64,000 bases of DNA from B1SED10-225 sp964501415 (GCA_964501415.1 CAZCSL010000006.1:1-64000), one strand, 5' to 3'; shown: positions 15,353 through 26,905, counted from the stretch's first letter. Notes: generated from the letters alone by a model not told the origin. Translations and numbers: made by a program.

Positions 15353-16593
15353 GTGGAAGCCTCCCATTTTTTAAACACCAAAGTGGCATTGTGTCCACCA
15401 AAGCCCAAAGAGTTTGAAAGGGCATAGCGGATACTTCTATTTTCCCCTTTATTAGCTTGAATGTCAATATTGCACTCAGGATCTTGATTTTTCACATTTA
15501 TGGTGGCTGGGATAAATCCATCCTTTAGCGCTAAAACTGAGACGATGCTTTCTATGGCACCCGAAGCGCCCAATAAGTGTCCAACCATGGATTTTGAAGA
15601 ACTGACCTTAAGATTTTGTGTATGTTCTAAAAACAGCTTGTTTATCGCTTTGGCTTCAATTTTATCGTTGAGTGGCGTAGAAGTGCCGTGCGCGTTGATG
15701 TAATCAATGGCTTTTTCATCGATGTTGGCATCTTCAATGGCTTGTTTCATACATTCATAAGCGCCAACTCCTTCTGGGTCTGGACTGGTTATGTGATGTG
15801 CATCACAAGTTGCACCGTATCCGACGATTTCACCATAAATCTTTGCCCCTCTGGCTTGGGCATGTTCTAAGGATTCCAAAATAAACGCCCCCGCACCTTC
15901 ACCCATCACAAATCCATCTCTATCCTTATCAAATGGTTTAGACGCTTCATTTGGATCATTAGACTTAGAAAGGGCGTGCATGACAGAGAATCCCCCTAAA
16001 CCGAGTTTGGTTATAGAAGCTTCTGAACCCCCAGCGATAATCACATCGTGATAACCGTGTTGAATACTTCTAAACGCATCACCGATAGTGTTGGTTGCAC
16101 TGGCACAAGCGGTGACACTAGCGGTTGCCATACCTTTAAAACCGTGTCTAATCGCAATGTTACCTGGTGCAATATTAATGATAGCCATAGGAATGAAAAA
16201 AGGACTTAAGCGATTATAACCTTTTCCTTGGGCTTTGTCTTCTTGATCAGCAATCGTTTTTAATCCTCCAATACCGCTTGAAAAGAAGACGCCCGCTTGC
16301 TTTGCGTTAAGCTTTTCTACATCAATACCGGCATTGGTGATGGCTTCATCACTAGCTTTAAGAGCTAATTGTGTAAATCTATCCAACCGTTTGGCCTGTT
16401 TTTTCCCTAGATAAGCTTCAATGTCAAAATTCTTGACTTCACCAGCAATTTTGACATGAAAATCAGTAGTATCAAAATGGGTGATGGGTGCGATACCATT
16501 TTTACCAGATTTGACCTGTCTCCAAGTTTCATCAACGTCATTTCCAAGTGGATTAATGGTGCCTATACCTGTAATCACAACGCGTTTTCTCAT
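15349..16593 (-). CDS. fabF: beta-ketoacyl-ACP synthase II
   Basis: Elongating condensing enzyme using malonyl-ACP. The Cys-His-His triad is visible: Cys in SVTACASATN, His in NAHGTSTPLND, and His in MVGHLLGASGA. 414 aa is the usual length. It starts where fabG ends (shared single base) and overlaps fabZ by 4 nt. Confidence 0.97.
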   Translation of the reverse strand: MRKRVVITGIGTINPLGNDVDETWRQVKSGKNGIAPITHFDTTDFHVKIAGEVKNFDIEAYLGKKQAKRLDRFTQLALKASDEAITNAGIDVEKLNAKQAGVFFSSGIGGLKTIADQEDKAQGKGYNRLSPFFIPMAIINIAPGNIAIRHGFKGMATASVTACASATNTIGDAFRSIQHGYHDVIIAGGSEASITKLGLGGFSVMHALSKSNDPNEASKPFDKDRDGFVMGEGAGAFILESLEHAQARGAKIYGEIVGYGATCDAHHITSPDPEGVGAYECMKQAIEDANIDEKAIDYINAHGTSTPLNDKIEAKAINKLFLEHTQNLKVSSSKSMVGHLLGASGAIESIVSVLALKDGFIPATINVKNQDPECNIDIQANKGENRSIRYALSNSLGFGGHNATLVFKKWEAST

Positions 16594-17327
16594 TATATCA
16601 TCCCTCCATTTACATGTATAATTTGTCCCGTTATATAAGAAGCCTCTTCACTTGCCAAAAACAAAGCGGTATGTGCGATATCTTCAACCTGGCCAAAGCG
16701 CGCTAGTGGAATTTGAGAAAGATACGCTTCTTTAATATCGTCTGATAAACGATCAGTCATATCGGTTGTAATAAAGCCAGGTGCAATGGCATTGATTGTT
16801 ATTTGTTTTTTACCAAATTCTTTGGACAAAGCCTTAGTCAAACCATTTATACCAGCTTTAGACGCCGCATAATTGGCTTGAGCTGGATTTCCGATTGAAC
16901 CAACAACCGAAGAGATATTGATGATGCGGCCTTGTTTTTGTTTAAACATCGGACGCGTTAAAAGCTTTATCATATTCCACGTACCTTTTAAGTTAACGTC
17001 TATAACGTCGGTGAAATCTTCGGGTTTCATTCTGAGCATCAAGGTGTCTTTAGTGATGCCAGCATTATTGATTAAAACATCGATTTGACCAAACTGATTC
17101 AGCGATTCTTGTACAACTTGATTTGCTTGTTCGTAATCACTAACGTCTCCTTGTATAGCATAGGCACTTGTACCTTGTGCTTTAATCTCTTTTACAATTT
17201 CCTCAGCGGCTTGGTGGTTCTTATTATAGTTGACAATGACTTGGTACCCTGCTTTTCCAAAAGCCAGCGCTAAGCCTTTGCCTATACCTTTGGAAGCCCC
17301 TGTTATTAAGACGGTCTTTTTATTCAT
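16593..17327 (-). CDS. fabG: 3-oxoacyl-ACP reductase
   Basis: NADPH-dependent reduction of beta-ketoacyl-ACP; a short-chain dehydrogenase. It has the cofactor motif TGASKGIGKG, NNAGIT, catalytic Ser in INISSVVG and Tyr-x-x-x-Lys in NYAASKAG. The C-terminus is ITGQIIHVNGGMI. 244 aa. It overlaps fabD by 8 nt. Confidence 0.97.
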   Translation of the reverse strand: MNKKTVLITGASKGIGKGLALAFGKAGYQVIVNYNKNHQAAEEIVKEIKAQGTSAYAIQGDVSDYEQANQVVQESLNQFGQIDVLINNAGITKDTLMLRMKPEDFTDVIDVNLKGTWNMIKLLTRPMFKQKQGRIINISSVVGSIGNPAQANYAASKAGINGLTKALSKEFGKKQITINAIAPGFITTDMTDRLSDDIKEAYLSQIPLARFGQVEDIAHTALFLASEEASYITGQIIHVNGGMI

Positions 17328-18240
17328 CGCCTTTCAACTCCTTTAACGTATCTTGTATTGATTCATAATCGTGTATATGGTAAGTGGTTGCGCCGGGTAA
17401 TATCTTTTTTACAAAAGCACTTAAAGTAGCCTTAGGACCGATTTCAACAAAGGTATCAAATCCATCAGAAACCATGTTTAAAAGCGCTTCATGAAAACGA
17501 ACTTGGTGGGTAATATGATCGGCCATTACTTCTTTTAAGTCTTCTTTTTGATACCGTTGACCTGTGGTATTTAAGTATAGATATTGGTTTGGGGCATTTA
17601 ATTTAACCAACGATAAATATTCCGCAAAACTTACTCGAGCACTTTCCATGAATGGACTGTGGAATGCGCCTGATGTATTTAATAATCTAAGACGTTTGAT
17701 GCCAAACGCTTTGGCTTTTTCTGAGGCTTTTGCGATGCTTTCTTTGGTCCCGGAAATGACACACTGATTCTCACTATTATGGTTGGCTAAATAAACATCA
17801 TCAAGCGCAGAAACCAACGCTTCAACTTTGGCTTTTTCACTTTTGATCGCAGCCATTTGTGACGATTGGGCTTGGCAGGCTTGATCCATAAAAAAGGCAC
17901 GATGTTCAATGATTTCGATTCCAGTCTTAAAGTCAAATACCCCTCTATCGTAGAAGGCGGGATATTCCCCTAAGGATAAGCCCAAACTGCCTTCTGAAGT
18001 AACCCCATTTTTGCTTAAAAGATCAATAATGGCAGCTTGAAAAGTAAATAAAGCGGTTTGGACATAACGGGTATCATGAAGCTTTTCCTCATCATTAAAC
18101 ATAATATCTAACAAGTCATAACTTAGTTGGCTTTGGGCTTGGTCAAAACGCCTTGAAACGATGTCACTTGACTCATATAAGTCTTTGCCCATGCCTATTT
18201 TTTGCGTCCCTTGCGGGGCGAATAAAAACGCTAGTTTCAT
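17320..18240 (-). CDS. fabD: malonyl-CoA:ACP transacylase
   Basis: Loads malonyl groups onto ACP for FabH and FabF. The nucleophile Ser is in GLSLGEYPAF, where the more common His before it is Leu. The oxyanion motif reads FAPQGTQ rather than FPGQGSQ, and catalytic His is in SGAFHSPFME. 306 aa from the ATG at 18240, 7 nt after GAGGAGG; the frame extends upstream but without a better start. Gap to fabH is 11 nt. Confidence 0.94.
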   Translation of the reverse strand: MKLAFLFAPQGTQKIGMGKDLYESSDIVSRRFDQAQSQLSYDLLDIMFNDEEKLHDTRYVQTALFTFQAAIIDLLSKNGVTSEGSLGLSLGEYPAFYDRGVFDFKTGIEIIEHRAFFMDQACQAQSSQMAAIKSEKAKVEALVSALDDVYLANHNSENQCVISGTKESIAKASEKAKAFGIKRLRLLNTSGAFHSPFMESARVSFAEYLSLVKLNAPNQYLYLNTTGQRYQKEDLKEVMADHITHQVRFHEALLNMVSDGFDTFVEIGPKATLSAFVKKILPGATTYHIHDYESIQDTLKELKGDE

Positions 18241-18251
18241 AGCAATCCTCC

Positions 18252-19220
18252 TCAATATTTCATGATGGTGCCGCCCCAAGTTAGACCGGCACCAAAAGCC
18301 ACCGCTGCAAAAGTATCTCCTCGTTTTAAGCGGTTTGATTTAATCGCTTCATCAATAGCGATAGGCACACTGGCTGCAGAGGTGTTACCCGTTTTATCAA
18401 TATTCATAAACATTGAACTCATGGGTAATTTAAGCCCTTTAGCAGCATACTTGATAATGCGTTCATTTGCTTGATGAGCGATAATCATCTTAAGTGCGTT
18501 TAAGGAAATATCACTCGCAGTACTTAGTTTTTTAAGTGTATAGGGAATGGCCCATACGGCGAATTTGAAAATCTCTTTGCCTTCCATTTTGATAAAGGGG
18601 CGTTTTTGTTCTGGGGTTTTGAAGTTTTCTTTTAACGGATAACCATCCATAAACAAGTGTTTCTCTTGGTCTCCTTTAGAAAACGTCTCAATCGCATGGA
18701 TATGTTTTTCTTCAGATGCGGATAAGACCATCGCTCCAGCACCATCGGCAAACAAAACACAGGTATTTCTATCGGAATAGTCTGTGAACTTTGATAAGGT
18801 CTCTGCGCCAATGATCAAAATATGACGATACGCCTGACTTTGAATCATTTTATCGGCAATGTTTAACGCATAAATAAACCCGCTACAAGCAGCGTTAATG
18901 TCAAATGAAGGGATCGTTCTTGCGCCTAATCTACGTTGTAACAGTTGTGCCACGCTAGGAAACATATAGTCGCCAGTAACCGTAGCAACGATGATCATAT
19001 CGAGTTCTTCAGCGGTAATTTCAGCGGCTTCAAGGGCTTTTAAAGCAGCTTGATAAGCTAAATCCGAGGTATTTTCATCTACCGTCATTGGACGTGTTTT
19101 AATCCCTGTTCTTGAACTAATCCACTCATCGCTTGTGGCCACAATTTTTTCTAAGTCTTGATTACTAACTTGATTTTCAGGCATGTAGGCCCCTGTACCT
19201 AAGATTTTACTGTAGGTCAT
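18252..19220 (-). CDS. fabH: beta-ketoacyl-ACP synthase III
   Basis: Starts fatty acid synthesis by condensing acyl-CoA with malonyl-ACP, which sets straight or branched starter use. Cys in NAACSGFIYA, His in IAHQANERI and Asn in GNTSAASVP form the active site. 322 aa. It overlaps accA by 4 nt. Confidence 0.97.
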   Translation of the reverse strand: MTYSKILGTGAYMPENQVSNQDLEKIVATSDEWISSRTGIKTRPMTVDENTSDLAYQAALKALEAAEITAEELDMIIVATVTGDYMFPSVAQLLQRRLGARTIPSFDINAACSGFIYALNIADKMIQSQAYRHILIIGAETLSKFTDYSDRNTCVLFADGAGAMVLSASEEKHIHAIETFSKGDQEKHLFMDGYPLKENFKTPEQKRPFIKMEGKEIFKFAVWAIPYTLKKLSTASDISLNALKMIIAHQANERIIKYAAKGLKLPMSSMFMNIDKTGNTSAASVPIAIDEAIKSNRLKRGDTFAAVAFGAGLTWGGTIMKY

Positions 19221-20176
19221 TTGATGACCACCTCTTGTAAATTTTCATAGTTAAAGCGTTGTAAAAAGCCCATTTTGCGATACTTATTATAACGTTCTGT
19301 GGCAAGTTCAAAGCGACTTAATTCGTTGAGTTCACTCAAGGCTTGACGCAAGGTTTGATCGATGGCCTGATACATTTTTTCAGGTTCATGATGAGCCCCA
19401 CCTATGGGTTCTTTAATGATACCATCAATGATGCCAAACTCTTTTAAATCATAACTCGTCAACTTCATCACTTCACTTGCTTGTTTCGCCTTTTTGGCAT
19501 CTTTCCATAAAATAGAAGCAAACCCTTCGGGGGACAATATGGAATAGATGCTATTTTCCATCATAAACACACGGTTGCCTACACCGATGGCTAGGGCCCC
19601 TCCACTACCACCTTCACCTAACACAAAAGCGATTAAAGGGACCTTGAGATCACTCATCTCATAAAGATTATGCGCAATAGCCCTTGCTTGACCTCTGGAT
19701 TCCGCTCCGATGCCTGGAAAAGCACCCGGTGTATCAATAAAAGTCACAATGGGACGCTGAAATTTCTCAGCTTGTTTCATAAGGCGCAGTGCTTTACGAT
19801 ACCCTTCTGGATGAGGCATACCAAAATTATGCTTGATATTTTCATGAGTCGTCTTGCCTTTACGCTGGCCGATGATAGTCAATGGCTGCTTATCAAAAAA
19901 CGCCAAACCTCCAATAATAGCTTGGTCATCTTCATAAAGGCGATCACCAGATAGTTCTATAAAATCATCAAATACATGTTTAATAACCTCTTGTGTACCG
20001 GGTCTTTTCACATGTCGTGCCAAAAGAACACGGTCCCATGCAGTAAGCTTGGACATCATGTGTTGTTTGTAAGAAGCAATTTTTTCTGAGATATCTTGAA
20101 TCGCATCTTCATCATCCAAGCTTCTTAATTCTTTTTCGAGCTTGATGAGTTTTTGTTCTTTTTGCAATATATCCAT
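19217..20176 (-). CDS. accA: acetyl-CoA carboxylase carboxyltransferase alpha
   Basis: With AccD it transfers CO2 from carboxybiotin to acetyl-CoA, giving malonyl-CoA. Family motifs GQRKGKTTHENIKHNFGMPH, TFIDTPGAFPGIGAE and VLGEGGSGGALAIG are intact. 319 aa is normal. It lies 4 nt after accD and overlaps fabH by 4 nt. Confidence 0.97.
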   Translation of the reverse strand: MDILQKEQKLIKLEKELRSLDDEDAIQDISEKIASYKQHMMSKLTAWDRVLLARHVKRPGTQEVIKHVFDDFIELSGDRLYEDDQAIIGGLAFFDKQPLTIIGQRKGKTTHENIKHNFGMPHPEGYRKALRLMKQAEKFQRPIVTFIDTPGAFPGIGAESRGQARAIAHNLYEMSDLKVPLIAFVLGEGGSGGALAIGVGNRVFMMENSIYSILSPEGFASILWKDAKKAKQASEVMKLTSYDLKEFGIIDGIIKEPIGGAHHEPEKMYQAIDQTLRQALSELNELSRFELATERYNKYRKMGFLQRFNYENLQEVVIK

Positions 20177-20180
20177 AGGT

Positions 20181-21065
20181 TCACCCTCTTTGATGCATGG
20201 TTAACAACTTGTCTAAAGTCGTTTTTAAGTCTTTACGATGAATGACGGTATCAACCATACCTTTCTCTTTTAAAAATTCCGCCGTTTGGAAACCTTCGGG
20301 TAATGATTGCTTGATCGTTTGTTCAATCACCCTAGGTCCGGCAAAGCCAATTAACGCTTTGGGTTCGGCTATGATAATATCACCCAAAGAAGCAAAGGAA
20401 GCCGTCACGCCTCCGGTAGTTGGATGCGTCAAAACGCTAATAAAAAGCAACCCTTGATGATGTAGTTTTTTGATGGCGCCCGCGGTTTTGGCCATCTGCA
20501 TCAAACTAAAAATGCCTTCTTGCATACGGGCACCCCCACTGGCAATAAACATCACTAAGGGGAGTCGTTTTACCATGGCATACTCAATGCTTTTTGCGAC
20601 TTTCTCCCCAACTACACTGCCCATAGAGCCCATCATAAAATGAGAATCCAAGACCCCTAAAACCAAAGGATTACCGTTGATTTGAGCATAACCATAAATA
20701 TAAGCATCATCTAAGCTCGTAGCTTTTTTATAATCGGCAATCTTATTTTCATATTGATCGATAAAAAGCGGATTCAATGTGATGAAACCCAACCCCTTTT
20801 CAATGAAGGAATGAGGATCAACGGTAATATTAATCCGCTCTATAGCTCTTAGGCGAAAGTGATGGTCACAATGGGGACAAACATAGTTATTTTTTAATAA
20901 CGTTTTAGAGTTTAAAGCTTTTCCGCATTGTTGACATTTTTCATATAAACCTTCGGGAACTTCTTTTACTTTATTTAAATCCAAAGGCTTTTTTCGGTAA
21001 CCTTCAACCTGTGTTTTAAACCGTTTTTGCTTATCAAATCCTGTTTTTAGATATTCACGTTTCAT
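20181..21065 (-). CDS. accD: acetyl-CoA carboxylase carboxyltransferase beta
   Basis: Partner of AccA. The N-terminal zinc ribbon has four cysteines in CQQCGKAL and VCPHC (about residues 39-65). The crotonase-like core has FIASGGARMQEG and the LTHPTTGGVTASFASLGD block. 294 aa. It overlaps accC by 11 nt. Confidence 0.97.
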   Translation of the reverse strand: MKREYLKTGFDKQKRFKTQVEGYRKKPLDLNKVKEVPEGLYEKCQQCGKALNSKTLLKNNYVCPHCDHHFRLRAIERINITVDPHSFIEKGLGFITLNPLFIDQYENKIADYKKATSLDDAYIYGYAQINGNPLVLGVLDSHFMMGSMGSVVGEKVAKSIEYAMVKRLPLVMFIASGGARMQEGIFSLMQMAKTAGAIKKLHHQGLLFISVLTHPTTGGVTASFASLGDIIIAEPKALIGFAGPRVIEQTIKQSLPEGFQTAEFLKEKGMVDTVIHRKDLKTTLDKLLTMHQRG

Positions 21066-22407
21066 ACGCTAACAACCGTTCTATATGTTTTTCGATAAAT
21101 GCTGTATCGATACGATCATGAACAAAATCATTATGCATCAAAATCATCATTAAGAAATACTGATTTGTAGGTATGCCCTCAATAATCAATTCCTCTAAAG
21201 CCGCGCGGAGATTACGAATGGCTTCAAGTCGGTCCTTACCATGGGCGATCAACTTGCCAACCATGGCATCATAATAGGGAGGTATTTCGTAATCTGTATA
21301 TAACATCGTATCCATACGAATGCCTAAGCCTTGTGGCATATGAAAAAACTTAACCAATCCTGGAGATGGCCTGAAATCATATTTAGGGTCCTCTGCATTG
21401 ATGCGCACTTCTATCGCGTGACCATTAAAAGCAATATCTTCTTGTTTGATTGACAACTCTTTACCAGAGGCAATTTGTAGTTGTTCTTTGATAATGTCAA
21501 TGCCCGTAATCATCTCACTAACCGGATGCTCGACTTGAATTCTAGTATTCATTTCAATAAAGTAAAACTTGTTGTCTTTAACGATAAACTCAATCGTCCC
21601 CGCGTTTTCATAACCAACATGTTTGGCTGCTTTAATCGCCGCTTCATACATTTTTTCTCTGAGGTCTATGTTTAATGAAGAAGGCGCTTCTTCCACGACT
21701 TTTTGATTACGTCTTTGTATGCTGCAATCACGCTCACCTAAATGTAAGACATTTTGATACTTGTCCGCTAGTATCTGTACCTCCACATGTCGTGGTTGTT
21801 CAATGAACTTCTCAACATATACCCCATCATGTCCAAAAGCTGCTTGGGCTTCTTGTTTGGCGGCATAATAGGCGTCTTCAAACTGTCCGGCATTACGAAC
21901 TAAGCGCATGCCACGCCCACCACCACCAGCACTGGCTTTGATAAGTACGGGGAACCCAATTTTTTGCGCAATTTCTTTGCCCGAAGCCATATCGACTTCT
22001 TGATTACTGCCTGGGACCAACGGTACACCGGCTTCCTTCATGAGCTTGATAGCTTGAGCCTTATCACCCATCTGTTCAATAATTTTAGAAGTGGGACCAA
22101 TGAAGGTAATATTTACATCCTCACATAAATTCGCAAATTTTGTTTGTTCGCTTAAAAAGCCGAAACCTGGATGAATGGCTTCAGCCCCTGTATGTATCGC
22201 TGCAGTAATTATGTTTTCCATATTTAAATACGAGTCATTGGCACTGTGTGACCCAATACAAACGGCTTCATCCGCTAGATGAACATGTAAGCTAGATTCA
22301 TCTGCCTTAGAATAAACCGCAACGGTATCGATACCAAGTTGTTTACAACTACGGATGATTCTTACAGCTATCTCGCCCCGATTAGCAACTAAAACTTTTT
22401 GAAACAT
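21055..22407 (-). CDS. accC: biotin carboxylase subunit of acetyl-CoA carboxylase
   Basis: ATP-grasp enzyme that carboxylates biotin on AccB. Starts VLVANRGEIAVRI; ATP-binding glycine loop ASAGGGGRGMR near residue 160; catalytic region FIEMNTRIQVEHPVSEM near 285. 450 aa matches the stand-alone subunit. The start codon shares one base with the accB stop. Confidence 0.97.
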   Translation of the reverse strand: MFQKVLVANRGEIAVRIIRSCKQLGIDTVAVYSKADESSLHVHLADEAVCIGSHSANDSYLNMENIITAAIHTGAEAIHPGFGFLSEQTKFANLCEDVNITFIGPTSKIIEQMGDKAQAIKLMKEAGVPLVPGSNQEVDMASGKEIAQKIGFPVLIKASAGGGGRGMRLVRNAGQFEDAYYAAKQEAQAAFGHDGVYVEKFIEQPRHVEVQILADKYQNVLHLGERDCSIQRRNQKVVEEAPSSLNIDLREKMYEAAIKAAKHVGYENAGTIEFIVKDNKFYFIEMNTRIQVEHPVSEMITGIDIIKEQLQIASGKELSIKQEDIAFNGHAIEVRINAEDPKYDFRPSPGLVKFFHMPQGLGIRMDTMLYTDYEIPPYYDAMVGKLIAHGKDRLEAIRNLRAALEELIIEGIPTNQYFLMMILMHNDFVHDRIDTAFIEKHIERLLAYET

Positions 22408-22844
22408 TACTCAATCTCCATAATGATTTGGTCATACATAACCATATCACCGTTCTCAACATGGATTTTTCGAATAACGCCATCTTTAGGTGAGGTTATT
22501 TCATTCATCACTTTCATCGCTTCGATAATACATAAAGTGTCACCTTTTTTAACCGTTTGACCCACATGGACAAAGGGTGGCTTATCAGGAGCCGGAGCGG
22601 CATAGAAGGTGCCAACTAAAGGGGCATTGACTTTGGTAAAGTTTTCATCCGCTTCTGCGGTTGATTCCGAAGTTTTTTGAGCTTGCACTTCTTTACTCGC
22701 AGGCAGTTGTTCATTTGTCACAAGGTTTGAGCCTGGTGCGGATTTTGTCAACTCTATTTTGACATCATCTTTTTCCAGTTTCATACTCGATAATTCAGAA
22801 TCCTCAAAAATCTTAATAATATTTTTTAACTGTTTGTTGTTCAT
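22407..22844 (-). CDS. accB: biotin carboxyl carrier protein of acetyl-CoA carboxylase
   Basis: Carries biotin between AccC and AccAD. The biotinyl domain at the C-terminus has the acceptor Lys in IEAMKVMNEI (near residue 111). A flexible Ala/Glu/Ser linker precedes it and the N-terminus resembles other AccB proteins. 145 aa. Its ligase BirA is encoded about 550 bp upstream. Confidence 0.96.
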   Translation of the reverse strand: MNNKQLKNIIKIFEDSELSSMKLEKDDVKIELTKSAPGSNLVTNEQLPASKEVQAQKTSESTAEADENFTKVNAPLVGTFYAAPAPDKPPFVHVGQTVKKGDTLCIIEAMKVMNEITSPKDGVIRKIHVENGDMVMYDQIIMEIE

Positions 22845-22895
22845 CGAATTCTCCTATATTTTGAAAATCAAAATAATAAATGGGTAAAAAAAATA

Positions 22896-23129
22896 CTAGT
22901 CTTTAACGGTTTCTATATATTCTAAGACATCACGAACGGTTTTCAGCTTGTTAACTTCTTGATCTGAAATCGTAACTTCGAAATGTTCTTCAAGCGTCAT
23001 CACTAACTCAACAACATCCAAAGAATCCGCTCCTAAGTCGTCTAAAATATTCGCATTTAACGTTACTTTTTCCTTATCGACATCTAGTTCTTCTGATATC
23101 AGTGCTTGTATCTTTTCAAACATAGACAC
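22896..23129 (-). CDS. acpP: acyl carrier protein
   Basis: 77-aa acidic protein with the phosphopantetheine Ser in LGADSLDVVELVM (near residue 36). Carries growing acyl chains for every Fab enzyme downstream. First gene of the operon acpP-accBCDA-fabHDGFZ, behind a consensus promoter and a FabT-like palindrome. GAAGGAG precedes the ATG. Confidence 0.97.
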   Translation of the reverse strand: MSMFEKIQALISEELDVDKEKVTLNANILDDLGADSLDVVELVMTLEEHFEVTISDQEVNKLKTVRDVLEYIETVKD

Positions 23130-23158
23130 ACTCCTTCATTATTTTTCATCATAAGTGC

Positions 23159-23187
23159 ATTATAAATAAAAGCCTATCAGATGTCAA
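23159..23187 (-). promoter_or_regulatory. promoter of the acpP-acc-fab operon
   Basis: TTGACA (23182-23187), a 17-bp spacer and TATAAT (23159-23164) on the minus strand: a perfect consensus promoter, about 30 nt before acpP. Confidence 0.85.
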
Positions 23188-23190
23188 TCT

Positions 23191-23207
23191 TATTTGATAT
23201 TCAAAGT
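23191..23207 (-). promoter_or_regulatory. FabT-like operator palindrome
   Basis: The minus strand reads ACTTTGAATATCAAATA. This differs at two positions from the streptococcal FabT operator ANTTTGATTATCAAATT and keeps the TTTGA/TCAAA arms. It ends 3 bp before the -35 box of a consensus promoter for fatty acid genes. No fabT gene lies in the window, so the regulator is inferred. Confidence 0.6.
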
Positions 23208-23402
23208 ATGTGGGCACGCTTACATGTTTTTACATACATATGTATACGTATGAATATGATTATTTTTTTATTGAACGACGGATTATATTCATCAACTAAT
23301 ATACTGTTTAATCCTCTTTGTTTAGCCTTTATTAAACTCATTATGTTCTTGTGAAAAAGCAAGTCATTATTTAGTTTCCCTACTAACTATGTATAATTTA
23401 CC
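23208..23402. other. A+T-rich gap between birA and the fab operon
   Basis: I see no gene, no clear terminator for birA and no second operator in this stretch. It has an imperfect CATAC...GTATG inverted repeat near 23231-23254, which I do not interpret. Confidence 0.4.
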
Positions 23403-24086
23403 TTATTTATAATTATTATGTTTTTCATTGATAACAAACTCTAAATATTGACAAGGAAGCCATCTTTCATTAACTTTACATTGAAAAGAAGCATCCATAT
23501 CTTGAAGAGGATAGTATTTATTCTCAAGTAAGACTATTGGATCTTTACTTAATACGACTTGTTTAAATCTATGGAATTGATCTTTATAATCCTCTTTTAA
23601 ATGGTACTTTAGAATTTCAATAAAACGCTTTTCAAATACCTTTATATCCACCGATGATCCTTTGTGTTCTTTCAGTGATGTAGCTTGGTTTTTGAACTCA
23701 TCCATGACATCATTGAGATTGATTCCAATACCCATTAAACAATAAGTTGTTGGTTGGTTCATTTCAATTAAAATCCCGGCAATTTTCTTATCATGAACAT
23801 ATATATCGTTTGGCAGTTTAATATAACCTTTAACTTTATATTTTAACAACGTATCAACGACACTTAAAGTTGCAATAATCAAAGCTTTGGTATAGGTAAT
23901 CGGTTTTTTAAGTAGTAAGGTTGCTAAGAAATTTTTATTTTTCTCACTATGCCAACGACGAGAAAAGCGCCCCTTTCCAGCCGTTTGGAAGTCTGCAGTT
24001 ATGAGCGTTTTGTCTGGTAATTGTTCTAAATATTCTTTTGCATAATCATTGGTAGACGTTGTTGTTTTTAAATGGATTGTTTTCAT
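23403..24086 (-). CDS. birA: biotin-[acetyl-CoA carboxylase] ligase, no repressor domain
   Basis: Attaches biotin to AccB. The catalytic loop AGKGRFSRRWHS (near residue 38) and the KLPNDIYVHDKKIAGILIE block are clear. 227 aa with no N-terminal helix-turn-helix, so a group I enzyme that cannot act as a biotin operon repressor. The ATG at 24086 is preferred over upstream codons because the protein then starts at KTIHLKTTTSTND, the usual beginning. A terminator lies between it and atpC. Confidence 0.93.
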   Translation of the reverse strand: MKTIHLKTTTSTNDYAKEYLEQLPDKTLITADFQTAGKGRFSRRWHSEKNKNFLATLLLKKPITYTKALIIATLSVVDTLLKYKVKGYIKLPNDIYVHDKKIAGILIEMNQPTTYCLMGIGINLNDVMDEFKNQATSLKEHKGSSVDIKVFEKRFIEILKYHLKEDYKDQFHRFKQVVLSKDPIVLLENKYYPLQDMDASFQCKVNERWLPCQYLEFVINEKHNNYK

Positions 24087-24141
24087 TTTTACACCCCATA
24101 AATATCTATTATTGTACCATGTCAATAATTGAACTCAAAAT

Positions 24142-24168
24142 AAAAACGCCTAAAGATAGGCGTTTTAT
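24142..24168 (-). terminator. terminator of the ATP synthase operon
   Basis: AAAACGCCTA-TCTT-TAGGCGTTTT with a T-rich tail on the minus strand, about 16 nt after the atpC stop codon. Confidence 0.88.
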
Positions 24169-24183
24169 AGATTATAAATAAAC

Positions 24184-24576
24184 TTAACGTTTTGAAGCTT
24201 GGGCTTCTTTAATGTTTTTCTTTAACTCTCGTTCAGCTTTTAAGAAATCTCTTGTGCGTCTGCGGTTTTCTTCTAAACGTTCTTTTCGAACGTCTTCTAA
24301 GTGTTTCATTGCATTGTCCTTATCCATGCCTACGTGCGCTTCTTGTGCAATAACATTAATCACGTTTTCACTATGTTCCAAGGCACCGTTAATGACAACC
24401 GTAAAAATCACATCTTGATCTTTAACCAACTTAATATAGCCTACATCAATAGAGGCGATTAGTGGGGCATGGTTATCTAAAATAGCAAACTCTCCTAAAG
24501 ACTTAGAGCTTACTACAACATAATCTACATTTTCATTGTACAACTCACCCTCAGGATTAACGACGATGATTTTCAT
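24184..24576 (-). CDS. atpC: F1F0 ATP synthase epsilon subunit
   Basis: Central stalk subunit and intrinsic inhibitor. N-terminal beta sandwich (VVNPEGELYNENVDYVVVSS; GEFAILDNHAPLIASI), then a C-terminal helical hairpin ending in a Lys-rich tail. 130 aa, normal. Last gene of the operon; 8 nt after atpD. Confidence 0.96.
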   Translation of the reverse strand: MKIIVVNPEGELYNENVDYVVVSSKSLGEFAILDNHAPLIASIDVGYIKLVKDQDVIFTVVINGALEHSENVINVIAQEAHVGMDKDNAMKHLEDVRKERLEENRRRTRDFLKAERELKKNIKEAQASKR

Positions 24577-24584
24577 CTAATCAC

Positions 24585-26892
<2,308 letters not shown>

Positions 26893-26905
26893 AGTTTAAA
26901 CCACC

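Noticed and set aside
23225..23260. inverted repeat CATAC...GTATG upstream of the fab operon as an operator
   Set aside because: The arms are imperfect and lie in very A+T-rich DNA away from any promoter; chance is likely.
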